DNA of 64,000 nucleotides. Source: Burkholderiales bacterium (GTDB taxonomy: Bacteria > Pseudomonadota > Gammaproteobacteria > Burkholderiales > Burkholderiaceae_E). The translations under genes were made by a program, and so were the position numbers. Of the stretch, positions 48,337-55,729 are shown piece after piece (the stretch's first letter is position 1; each line of letters begins with the position of its first letter). The DNA lies in assembly GCA_027487815.1 (NCBI GenBank), contig JAIYCW010000017.1, positions 186,001 to 250,000 on the forward strand, in the 5' to 3' direction. The notes beneath the pieces were generated by a model. It was given only the letters and a program-made list of their open reading frames with translations. It was not told the DNA's origin and searched no databases.

Positions 48337-49550
48337 TACTCGACACCATGGCAAGCCAATACATGCTGCATCCGGCGCACTGCCGCTTGCGGATCATCCA
48401 GCAGATGAGCCTGGTCGGCCAGAACAAAAAGCTGCGCCAGATGCACGATGCTGCGCGCGCTGTGTTGCCCGTTGATCATGATGGTGTGCGATTGATGGCC
48501 GTTCAAATATGCAAGAAACACCACACCAGTTTTATAGAACCGGGTGGGCGCACAAAAGATGTGGCGCGATAGCGCAACTGTAGGCTCCAGGATCTTCTGA
48601 AAGCCAGCAACATCGCCTCTCCCAAAAGCGCTGAAGGCAGCACTTGCTGCAGGCGCAATCGCATCAAAGACTCCGAGCAGTGCATCGCTGTAACCCTGAC
48701 TGCCGGGGCCATGGCCGTCGCCAGCGATCAGCGCGGCATAGTTGAAATCATCGCCGGTATACATGCGAACTTTTGCAGGCAACTGGCGCCGCATCTGGAT
48801 CTCGCGATCCATATCAAGCAAGGAAATCTTGACGCCATCAACCTTCAACTCATGCGCATGAATAATCGCAAGAAGCGTGGCCATTGCCTTATCAATCGCT
48901 GCATCGCCCCAATACCCCGCCAGCGCAGGATCGAACATATCGCCCAGCCAGTGCAGGATCACCGGTTCGCGAGCTTGGGTAAGCAAGCGGTCATACACCC
49001 GCCAATAATCCTCCGGCCCCCGCGCCACTTTGGCCAGGGCTCGTGAAGCCATGAGTATTAATCGCCCGCCGGTCGCCTCGATCGCCTCCATCTGCTCGAG
49101 GTAGGCCGCAAGCACCTCGTCCACGGTGCTCACCTTTTCAAGATTCAGGTGATCGGTCCCGCAGCCGCTGGCCACCAATGCAAAGCGCCCTTCCCGCTCG
49201 CGCGCCTTGGCTGCACGAGCGGTGCGTTGGATCAACTCAAGCGATGTTGGCCAATCCAATCCCATTCCACGCTGAGCTGTATCCATGGCTTCTGCCACAC
49301 CCAAGCCCAGATCCCATAGGCGCTCGCGATAAGCCAGGGTTTGGTCCCAATCGACTGCACATTGCAGCCAGGGGTCGATGGCGGCCTGAGCATCTGCGAC
49401 CACATGAGCAGCTGAATAGACCACGCGATTCCAGGCGCTGCGCGGATCAACTGGCGCTGCTTGGGCAAACAGCGCCTGACCACGCAACGAATAGCTTTGG
49501 ACCCGTACACCCTCGGGACCAACCAAGGGCAATGGGAGGCTCAAACTCAT
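48336..49550 (-). CDS. DUF993 family protein (dihydrodipicolinate-synthase-like barrel)
   Basis: 404 aa, soluble. I recognise the DUF993 family, annotated as dihydrodipicolinate synthase-like; no member function is known to me. It contains a probable barrel with VASGCGTDHLN, ILHWLGDMFDPAL and a lysine-bearing HELKVDGVKISLLD segment where aldolase-type family members carry a Schiff-base lysine. Position between a Gfo/Idh/MocA dehydrogenase and a sugar isomerase-like gene suggests a retro-aldol or related step on a sugar derivative; this is inference. Confidence 0.8.
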   Translation of the reverse strand: MSLSLPLPLVGPEGVRVQSYSLRGQALFAQAAPVDPRSAWNRVVYSAAHVVADAQAAIDPWLQCAVDWDQTLAYRERLWDLGLGVAEAMDTAQRGMGLDWPTSLELIQRTARAAKAREREGRFALVASGCGTDHLNLEKVSTVDEVLAAYLEQMEAIEATGGRLILMASRALAKVARGPEDYWRVYDRLLTQAREPVILHWLGDMFDPALAGYWGDAAIDKAMATLLAIIHAHELKVDGVKISLLDMDREIQMRRQLPAKVRMYTGDDFNYAALIAGDGHGPGSQGYSDALLGVFDAIAPAASAAFSAFGRGDVAGFQKILEPTVALSRHIFCAPTRFYKTGVVFLAYLNGHQSHTIMINGQHSARSIVHLAQLFVLADQAHLLDDPQAAVRRMQHVLACHGVE

Positions 49551-49566
49551 GTCAATGCACCTTTAA

Positions 49567-50718
49567 TCAAATAGGCAAGGCGGGCACATCAACCCAGCGA
49601 CGTTCGCGCCAGCTTTGCATGGCCAACTCCACAAGCTGTACGCCTTTGGCACCTTCTTCCAGCGTCCATGAATACGGCGCATCTTCAGCCACATGGCGAA
49701 TGAAGGCTTCCCACTGAGTCTTGAACCCATTGTCAAAAGCGGTGTAATCAGGCACGGCCTGCCAATGATCAAAAAAATTAAGGGGCTGCTTCACATCCGG
49801 ATTCCATACGGGCTTGGGTGTATTGACCCGCGCCTGTGAACGCACATCCCACAATCCTGCAACCGCCGATCCATGCGTGCCATCCACATGGAAAGTCACC
49901 AGATCATCACGCCGCACCCGTGTGCACCAAGAGCTATTGATTTGAGCAATCACCCCGCCTTCAAGCTCAAAGGTGGCGTAGCAAGCATCATCAGCGGTGG
50001 CCTCATAAGCGCGGCCCTGCTCATCAAACCTCTCAGGAATATGGGTGGCTCCGAGGCAAGACACTGACTTCACTGCACCAAAGCAGTTATCCAGCACATA
50101 GCGCCAGTGGCAAATCATGTCGAGGATAATGCCGCCACCATCCTCGGCCCGATAGTTCCACGAAGGCCTTTGAATCGGCTGCAAATCACCTTCAAACACC
50201 CAGTAGCCAAACTCACCGCGCACCGACATCATCCGGCCAAAGAAGCCCGACTTGCGCAGCATCTGCAGTTTCTGCAAACCCGGCAAAAACAACTTGTCCT
50301 GCACCACGCCATGCTTGATGCCTGCACTGCGGGCCAACTCAACCAACTCCAGAGCTTGCGCGAGGTTAGTCGCTACCGGCTTTTCGCAATAAATATGCTT
50401 GCCTGAGGCAATCGCTTGTGCGAGCAGCTCGGGACGCATTTGCGTGGTCGCCGCATCAAAGAACACCTGATCATTGCGATTCGCCAGTGCAGCCTGCAGA
50501 TCGGTGCCCCAGCGTTCGATGCCATGCGCTTGCGCAAGCGCCTGCATCCTCTCCGCGCCGCGCCCAATCAGAATCGGATCGGGCATGACCCGATCACCAT
50601 TAGCAAGCGCTACCCCACCTTGTTTGCGGATCGCCACAATCGAGCGCACCAGATGCTGATTCAGGCCCATGCGCCCGGTGACTCCGTGCATGATGATGCC
50701 CAGACGTTGTGTTGCCAT
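49567..50718 (-). CDS. Gfo/Idh/MocA family NAD(P)-dependent oxidoreductase
   Basis: 383 aa. The N-terminal Rossmann fold starts GIIMHGVTGRMGLNQ and the catalytic-lysine motif is IYCEKPVATN. The C-terminal beta-sheet domain has GGGIILDMICHWRY, where the conserved His of many sugar dehydrogenases sits. Acts on a polyol, sugar or sugar acid in most relatives. Follows the enolase-type gene by 2 bases and precedes the DUF993 gene by 16. Confidence 0.92.
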   Translation of the reverse strand: MATQRLGIIMHGVTGRMGLNQHLVRSIVAIRKQGGVALANGDRVMPDPILIGRGAERMQALAQAHGIERWGTDLQAALANRNDQVFFDAATTQMRPELLAQAIASGKHIYCEKPVATNLAQALELVELARSAGIKHGVVQDKLFLPGLQKLQMLRKSGFFGRMMSVRGEFGYWVFEGDLQPIQRPSWNYRAEDGGGIILDMICHWRYVLDNCFGAVKSVSCLGATHIPERFDEQGRAYEATADDACYATFELEGGVIAQINSSWCTRVRRDDLVTFHVDGTHGSAVAGLWDVRSQARVNTPKPVWNPDVKQPLNFFDHWQAVPDYTAFDNGFKTQWEAFIRHVAEDAPYSWTLEEGAKGVQLVELAMQSWRERRWVDVPALPI

Positions 50719-50720
50719 GC

Positions 50721-52133
50721 TTAGTTCCTTGTAATAGAAAATGACGCATCATCTGCCTGAAGCATTGGCCTGACATGCCCAGCAAATCCGACCCCGGCCA
50801 GTGAATCAAAATGCAATTGGCCGTGCTTAATGTTTAGCTCCACCCGGTCACCGTTCATGGTGTACAAATCCGGATACTCGCGGCAAAAGGCCATCCGCTC
50901 CTCGCGTGGCGCTATTGACATTCCATCGCCGTAAAAATGACCGTTACGCTCGACATGCTCAAGCCCTATGAAACTTGCCAAAGCCAGGTCCTGTTGCAGC
51001 GCAATCCCGGGCTGCATGGTGAGATCCTCGCCTGAAATAAACAAGGCTGTACCATCGCTTGACAGGACATCGCAGCGCATCCGGTTGATGAGAGCCTTGT
51101 AAAGGCCTTTGCAGCTTTTGCTTGATACTGCTCGATATCCACAGGCGATGGCTTGAGGAAACCTTGCCAGACTGTCATCCGATTCATCAATCATGATTGG
51201 CCAGGGCATATTGGGGAGCGGGCCTTCTAGCGCAACATCACGATGCAACGGCTGCTCCACGTACATCAATGCCCTCTTAATACTTCGCAGATCGGGGCGG
51301 TTCGAGATTGCGACTAAAAGTTCCTGGCAAGTATCGGCACTCTGGAATTGTTCGTTACCGTCGAGCGTGCACTGCCAACCCGGCGCAGCCTTATCAAGCA
51401 CAGAGGAAATCTCAAGCAAGCGCTCAATATCCGCCGGGACATCGCCTTGAAGTTTTAGCTTGAAAAAATGATGCTGCCACTGGGTGGTGGCTTGCTCAAG
51501 AGTCAGAGGTAAACCATCAGCGCTTTCAGCCTGATCTGGGCTCGACAATACGTCGGCCAAACCAACAGTATGGCGCGCATGAATGCTGGCACGCGGCTGG
51601 CGGGCGGCCAGCCAAGCGCCCACATCCATGCCTTGCAAGTCTGCAGGCAAGCCAGGTGTGTTTATCCCCATCAGGTTAAGCTGCAAAAGCTTGCTCCAAT
51701 CGACATCACAAAGCTGCGCCAAACCATCAAGCACCGCCCTTTGCAGGATCGCAGGGCCAAAGTGGGTAACGAGACCAGGCTCCTCCAAACCTGCGGCCAA
51801 AACACACTCGCTTTCGACAGCCAGATGAAGGTCCCAGGCACTACGCGGCAACGGTTGACCAAGCCCGGCGTTCGCAGCACGCTGAACCGAGGTGCGAAGT
51901 TGATCGATGTTTTGCTCGGCAGTCAATTGCGGCCGCTTATCAAACCATTTCGGAATCATCATCTCTGCGGCATACCCCATCACGCTTCGTCCGCGTTGAT
52001 CAGTCACTCGCGCTGCGATGAACAGCTGGGGCGCCTGGGTCAGAGTAATCACACCAAACCGAAACGGCAGGCGCAATTGCACCAACCTTTCCCAGCACAG
52101 GACTTCCTCAATTCTCAAGGGCAAGGCTTGCAT
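50721..52133 (-). CDS. Enolase-superfamily enzyme (mandelate racemase/muconate lactonizing-like)
   Basis: 470 aa. No close family name comes to mind, but the barrel residues of the enolase superfamily are visible: K225-x-K227 (FKLKLQ), metal ligands D258 (LDGNEQF), E293 (YVEQPL) and D316 (MIDESDD), and a lysine on the opposite face (K339 or K342, SSKSCKG). The capping region (residues 1-130) and overall length exceed the common 350-400 aa. Such enzymes remove a proton next to a carboxylate, giving dehydration, racemisation or cycloisomerisation. Start overlaps the ABC ATPase stop (TGATG). Confidence 0.78.
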   Translation of the reverse strand: MQALPLRIEEVLCWERLVQLRLPFRFGVITLTQAPQLFIAARVTDQRGRSVMGYAAEMMIPKWFDKRPQLTAEQNIDQLRTSVQRAANAGLGQPLPRSAWDLHLAVESECVLAAGLEEPGLVTHFGPAILQRAVLDGLAQLCDVDWSKLLQLNLMGINTPGLPADLQGMDVGAWLAARQPRASIHARHTVGLADVLSSPDQAESADGLPLTLEQATTQWQHHFFKLKLQGDVPADIERLLEISSVLDKAAPGWQCTLDGNEQFQSADTCQELLVAISNRPDLRSIKRALMYVEQPLHRDVALEGPLPNMPWPIMIDESDDSLARFPQAIACGYRAVSSKSCKGLYKALINRMRCDVLSSDGTALFISGEDLTMQPGIALQQDLALASFIGLEHVERNGHFYGDGMSIAPREERMAFCREYPDLYTMNGDRVELNIKHGQLHFDSLAGVGFAGHVRPMLQADDASFSITRN

Positions 52134-52951
52134 CAGTGATCCAGGCTGCCTTGCGAAAAAAAGTGCGCGCGAATCTGGCGCGAGTACTCGCCAAATGCTG
52201 CACTCGCCATCACCTCGAGCGTACGCGGGCGAGGCAAATCGATCCGGTACTCGGCCGCAATGCGGCCCGGGCGCTCACTCATCACCAACACCCTATCGGA
52301 AAGAAATATGGCTTCCGGAATGCTATGGGTGATCAGCAGTACCGTCTTGCGTGCTTCAAGCCAGATACGCTGCAATTCGAGATTCATCTTTTCACGGGTC
52401 ATTGCATCCAGCGCTCCGAAGGGCTCATCCATCAGCAGCAATGGCGGGTCATGAAGCAAAGCCCGACAAATCGCGGCGCGTTGCTGCATGCCACCGGACA
52501 GTTGCCAGGGATACTTGCGCTCAAAGCCCGCCAGGCCCGCCATCTTCATCAGTTCGGCGGTACGCTTACGCGCCGGCTCCATCGGCAAATCACGCATCTG
52601 TGCTTGTAGAAGGATATTGTCCTGCACATTTCGCCAGGCCAGCAGCACGGCACTTTGAAACACAATGCCTACTTGGGTCTGTGGTCCTTTGACCGCTTGC
52701 TCGCGAATCGTAATTTGTCCACCCGACACAGGCAGCAACCCGGCTATGAGTTTTAACAGCGTGGATTTGCCACAACCGGAAGGGCCCACAATCGACACAA
52801 ACTCGCCTTGGGCAATCTCAAAGCTCAGCGGTTTGAGCGATTCCACAGGGCCATCCTTGGTGGAATAGATCTTCGTAACCGCATCACATCGAATCAGGGG
52901 TAAGCGTGTGGCGGTGTCACCCACCACACGAAGTTGCGCTGGCGAATTCAT
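52133..52951 (-). CDS. ABC importer ATPase (NitT/TauT/SsuB type)
   Basis: 272 aa. Walker A GPSGCGKSTLLKLIAG, signature QLSGGMQQRAAICRAL, Walker B LLLMDEPFGALD, switch His in ITHSIPEA. The MTREKMNLEL helix after Walker B is typical of nitrate/sulfonate/taurine importers. Begins directly after the receptor gene stop (TAA-ATG) and is coupled to the enolase-type gene downstream. Confidence 0.95.
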   Translation of the reverse strand: MNSPAQLRVVGDTATRLPLIRCDAVTKIYSTKDGPVESLKPLSFEIAQGEFVSIVGPSGCGKSTLLKLIAGLLPVSGGQITIREQAVKGPQTQVGIVFQSAVLLAWRNVQDNILLQAQMRDLPMEPARKRTAELMKMAGLAGFERKYPWQLSGGMQQRAAICRALLHDPPLLLMDEPFGALDAMTREKMNLELQRIWLEARKTVLLITHSIPEAIFLSDRVLVMSERPGRIAAEYRIDLPRPRTLEVMASAAFGEYSRQIRAHFFSQGSLDH

Positions 52952-53965
52952 TTACTGAGGCAAAAACTCATTGGTGTAGTAGTCCTCAGCCTTACCCGAG
53001 TTTTTCTCCAGGCCGCCAAACTCCTGCAGCATGCTGAAAGACTCCGCCATGTTGCGCGCCGAAACGCGGAAGGGCTTGCCACCCTTGGTATCGTCTGCGG
53101 TGTATAGCGGAGTGGTCATGCGCAAGCCTGCAATCAAGGTATCGCGCTGGCCTGCTTTTGCATTCGCCTTAAGCATGGCATCTACCGCAGCTTCCGGGGA
53201 TCGCACGGACTCTTCAAAAGCACGCGACGAAGCGCGCATAAAGCGTCGAATGAGATCAGGCTTGTCCTTGATCATGTCACGATGGGCAATCACCCCCGAG
53301 CTCACCAGGTTCACCCCGTAATCTGCAAACCGGATCGCATTGGTGGGCTTTTTGGTGGCATCGGTGATCCGCATGGTTTGATCCATTACATAGCCCAGCA
53401 AAAGATCAGCCTGCCCATTGATCACCGCATTGAGTTTGGTTTGGCCGTCACCGGAAACAACTTTGTAATCGCTCTCCACCAGGCCGGTCTTTTTCAGGAA
53501 CAGGGGCCAAATCTGCGACATCGAATCGCCCGGTGTCATGGCGACGGTTTTACCCTTGATATCGGCAGGCAGGCGAATATTCTTTTCGCTCAAGCCAATC
53601 ACTGACATCGGCGAGGTTTGCAAGGCCACGCCCACCGAGCGCACTGGAGCGCCCTTGGCCGCAATCTTGATCATCGTGGGCACATCAGCGTAACCAAACT
53701 GCACGGTGCGGGCGGCTACCGCCTGAACTGTGGGCCCGGAGCCGCGCCCTTCCTGAATCTCAAGATCGATACCTTCGGCATCAAAAAATCCACGCTCCTT
53801 ACCCAGAAAAAACGGTGCATGTTCGCTATACAGATACCAGTTGAGCATCAGCACCACTTTTTCCTTGGGCTGAGCCATCACCGGCAAGGCACTACTCAGT
53901 ATCACGGCGGCAGCCACCCCTCGAAGGGTATTGCGCTTAGAGAGCTTCGGGACCAGGTTCATCAT
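52952..53965 (-). CDS. ABC importer substrate-binding protein (NMT1/THI5-like, NitT/TauT type)
   Basis: 337 aa with a signal peptide (about residues 1-31, cut near VMAQPKEK). The mature fold starts VVLMLNWYLYSEHAPFFLGK, the typical opening of NMT1-like receptors, followed by GIDLEIQEGRGSGPTVQA. The paired ATG codons at 53965/53962 are both possible; the second has better spacing to AGGAGA. Binds the unknown substrate of the operon; relatives bind thiamin precursors, sulfonates, nitrate or aromatic acids. Confidence 0.93.
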   Translation of the reverse strand: MMNLVPKLSKRNTLRGVAAAVILSSALPVMAQPKEKVVLMLNWYLYSEHAPFFLGKERGFFDAEGIDLEIQEGRGSGPTVQAVAARTVQFGYADVPTMIKIAAKGAPVRSVGVALQTSPMSVIGLSEKNIRLPADIKGKTVAMTPGDSMSQIWPLFLKKTGLVESDYKVVSGDGQTKLNAVINGQADLLLGYVMDQTMRITDATKKPTNAIRFADYGVNLVSSGVIAHRDMIKDKPDLIRRFMRASSRAFEESVRSPEAAVDAMLKANAKAGQRDTLIAGLRMTTPLYTADDTKGGKPFRVSARNMAESFSMLQEFGGLEKNSGKAEDYYTNEFLPQ

Positions 53966-53989
53966 GTCTCCTTCGTCGTTATGAAATAT

Positions 53990-54778
53990 TCAAGCTGAGG
54001 GCAACACATCGGCACGCTGGGAAGCATGCCAGGGAATCATCATCCGTTCGACCACATCAATGGCGATAAACAGCACCACGCCGATCAATGACAACACCAC
54101 CAAACCGGCGAACATCAGCGGCAAATCAAAATTGCCATTGGCCTTTTGCAACAGATAGCCGATACCGGAGTTCGAGCCGACAAACTCGCCCACAACGGCA
54201 CCAACGACGGCCAGCGTGATGCACACCTTCAAGCCAGAAAAAATCGACGGCAATGCCTGGGGCAGGCTAATGCGCCAAAACATCTTCCAACGAGAAGCGC
54301 CCATGGATCGGGCCAGATCAATCATGTCGGGCTCCACCGATTTGAAGCCCATCACTGTGGACACCACAACCGGGAAAAAACCGAGGAGGAAAGCAGAAAT
54401 AATCTTGGGCACGATGCCAAAGCCGAACCACACCACAAACAATGGTGCAATGGCGATCTTGGGAATGCTTTGTGAAAACACCAGCAACGGATAAACAAAA
54501 CTCTCCACCACCCGCGACCACGCAATCAGCATCGCAACAGGAATACCAAAAAGAATAGACAGTGCAAAGCCACCGAGGGTTGCCCAGGTGGTCACCATGC
54601 ACTCGCGCAGCAAGGTGGGCCACTCCTTGATGATCTGTTCCACCACCGCAAGCGGCGTAGGGACCAGGTATTGCGGAATCTTGAAGAGGCGTATGGCGAG
54701 ATCCCACAAGATCAACAGCAACACAACCATGATGATCGGCCGCATCCATTGCGCTGCAAACAAGCGTTTCAGGCTCAT
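53990..54778 (-). CDS. ABC importer permease (NitT/TauT type)
   Basis: 262 aa, about six membrane segments. The coupling-helix EAA motif is present (DLARSMGASRWKMFWRISLPQALPSI split over the loop, with the conserved Gly). Lies 24 bases before the receptor gene and 9 bases after the oxygenase gene on the same strand; with the ATPase it makes a complete importer. Confidence 0.94.
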   Translation of the reverse strand: MSLKRLFAAQWMRPIIMVVLLLILWDLAIRLFKIPQYLVPTPLAVVEQIIKEWPTLLRECMVTTWATLGGFALSILFGIPVAMLIAWSRVVESFVYPLLVFSQSIPKIAIAPLFVVWFGFGIVPKIISAFLLGFFPVVVSTVMGFKSVEPDMIDLARSMGASRWKMFWRISLPQALPSIFSGLKVCITLAVVGAVVGEFVGSNSGIGYLLQKANGNFDLPLMFAGLVVLSLIGVVLFIAIDVVERMMIPWHASQRADVLPSA

Positions 54779-54787
54779 ATCAGACCC

Positions 54788-55546
54788 TCAGGAGACACGC
54801 CGCTTCAGGCTATGATCATAGGGCAGCGCGGGCTGGGCAAACACCGTATCACGGCGAACATAGTGCAAGGCCACTGCGCGACGCCAATGCCTGGAATGGT
54901 TGGCCCCGGATTGGTGGAAAGTGTTGCCGTGATGAAATGACACACCACCTCGCGGCACCGGCGCTGGCTGCATCGGCTGACGGGCCAAAATCTGCTCGGG
55001 TAACTGGAGATTAAAGGGCTCATCATCCGGCGCGAAGTGTTCATATACCGGACCAAGATTGGTACCGTCGCCGAAATACAGGCAGCCATTGTGCAAAGTG
55101 GCGTCATCAAGCGCAACCCAGGCTGTCACCACACCATCGAGATCATCAGGGCCAAAATAAAAATTGTCCTGATGAGCCGGCTTGGGCCCGCCGCCTTCGG
55201 GTGGCTTGAAAAACACCTGACTGAAGTACAGATCCACCGGACCCTGAACAAAGGCTTCCGCGATACGCACCAATCGGTGATCACATGCCAAATCAAACAC
55301 GGCATCGCGATGCGCATGAGGATTATCGAGCTTGCGCAACACCGTGCGCGCACTGACACCGCCATCAACATACCAGGCACGTTCTTCGGGCGCGAGATCG
55401 GTCAGGAACTGCTCACCCCACTGCTCAATGTCATGGACCACATGTTGCATTTGTTCGGCCCGGAATACTCCAGGCACAGTCAGATGACCCTGCAGCGAAT
55501 AAAGGGTTTGGTGCATGGCATTGATCAATCCGGCCTCCTGATTCAT
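54788..55546 (-). CDS. Phytanoyl-CoA dioxygenase family Fe(II)/2-oxoglutarate oxygenase
   Basis: 252 aa. Iron ligands: the HxD pair in AHQDNFYFG and a distal His in GNTFHQSGANHS, with a nearby Arg (HWRRAVALHY) for 2-oxoglutarate. The family hydroxylates or oxidatively demethylates small carboxylates, phosphonates and quaternary amines. First gene of the eight-gene minus-strand operon, just ahead of the ABC importer; its promoter region contains one copy of the 24-bp repeat (55580-55603). Confidence 0.9.
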   Translation of the reverse strand: MNQEAGLINAMHQTLYSLQGHLTVPGVFRAEQMQHVVHDIEQWGEQFLTDLAPEERAWYVDGGVSARTVLRKLDNPHAHRDAVFDLACDHRLVRIAEAFVQGPVDLYFSQVFFKPPEGGGPKPAHQDNFYFGPDDLDGVVTAWVALDDATLHNGCLYFGDGTNLGPVYEHFAPDDEPFNLQLPEQILARQPMQPAPVPRGGVSFHHGNTFHQSGANHSRHWRRAVALHYVRRDTVFAQPALPYDHSLKRRVS

Positions 55547-55579
55547 ACGGATTCAAAACACACGGACTTCACATCCGTT

Positions 55580-55603
55580 TTGTAACTATTTGGTGAAAAG
55601 ATG
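55580..55603 (+). repeat. 24-bp direct repeat, copy 1
   Basis: TTGTAACTATTTGGTGAAAAGATG, identical at 21 of 24 positions to the copy at 55706-55729. It lies about 34 bases upstream of the oxygenase start, where a regulator could control the eight-gene operon. Its last three bases are the start codon of a 10-codon leader frame. Confidence 0.85.
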
Positions 55604-55633
55604 CGCCTGTCGTCCTTGGATGTCAAGCGTTAA
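55601..55633 (+). CDS. Possible 10-codon leader ORF
   Basis: ATG at 55601 with GGTGA five bases upstream, encoding MRLSSLDVKR and then TAA. Its initiation region is the same 24-bp sequence that initiates the MetE-like gene. It may be a by-product of the repeat being an operator. The promoter proposed for the MetE-like gene lies downstream of it, so it would need its own transcript. Confidence 0.2.
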   Translation: MRLSSLDVKR

Positions 55634-55671
55634 TTCATGCTGCACCGCGCAATACGAGGAAAACTTACCCA

Positions 55672-55701
55672 TTGACGAAGGAGAATTGATAGGAGCACAA
55701 T
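55672..55701 (+). promoter_or_regulatory. Candidate sigma-70 promoter of the second MetE-like gene
   Basis: TTGACG (5 of 6) at 55672-55677 and CACAAT (4 of 6) at 55696-55701, 18 bases apart. The predicted start, near 55708, falls inside repeat copy 2, so a protein bound there would block initiation. Confidence 0.45.
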
Positions 55702-55705
55702 TTAC

Positions 55706-55729
55706 TTGTAACGTTTTGGTGAAAACATG
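55706..55729 (+). repeat. 24-bp direct repeat, copy 2, over the start codon
   Basis: TTGTAACGTTTTGGTGAAAACATG; its final ATG is the start codon of the MetE-like gene and its GGTG the only ribosome-site candidate. It contains an inverted repeat GTTTT-GGTG-AAAAC (55713-55726). Likely operator; the adjacent TetR protein (56728-57429) is the first candidate to bind it. Confidence 0.8.

Noticed and set aside
55547-55726. Riboswitch (SAM or cobalamin type) before the second MetE-like gene
   Set aside because: No conserved core elements of these riboswitches were seen in the 180 bases; the 24-bp repeats explain the region better.
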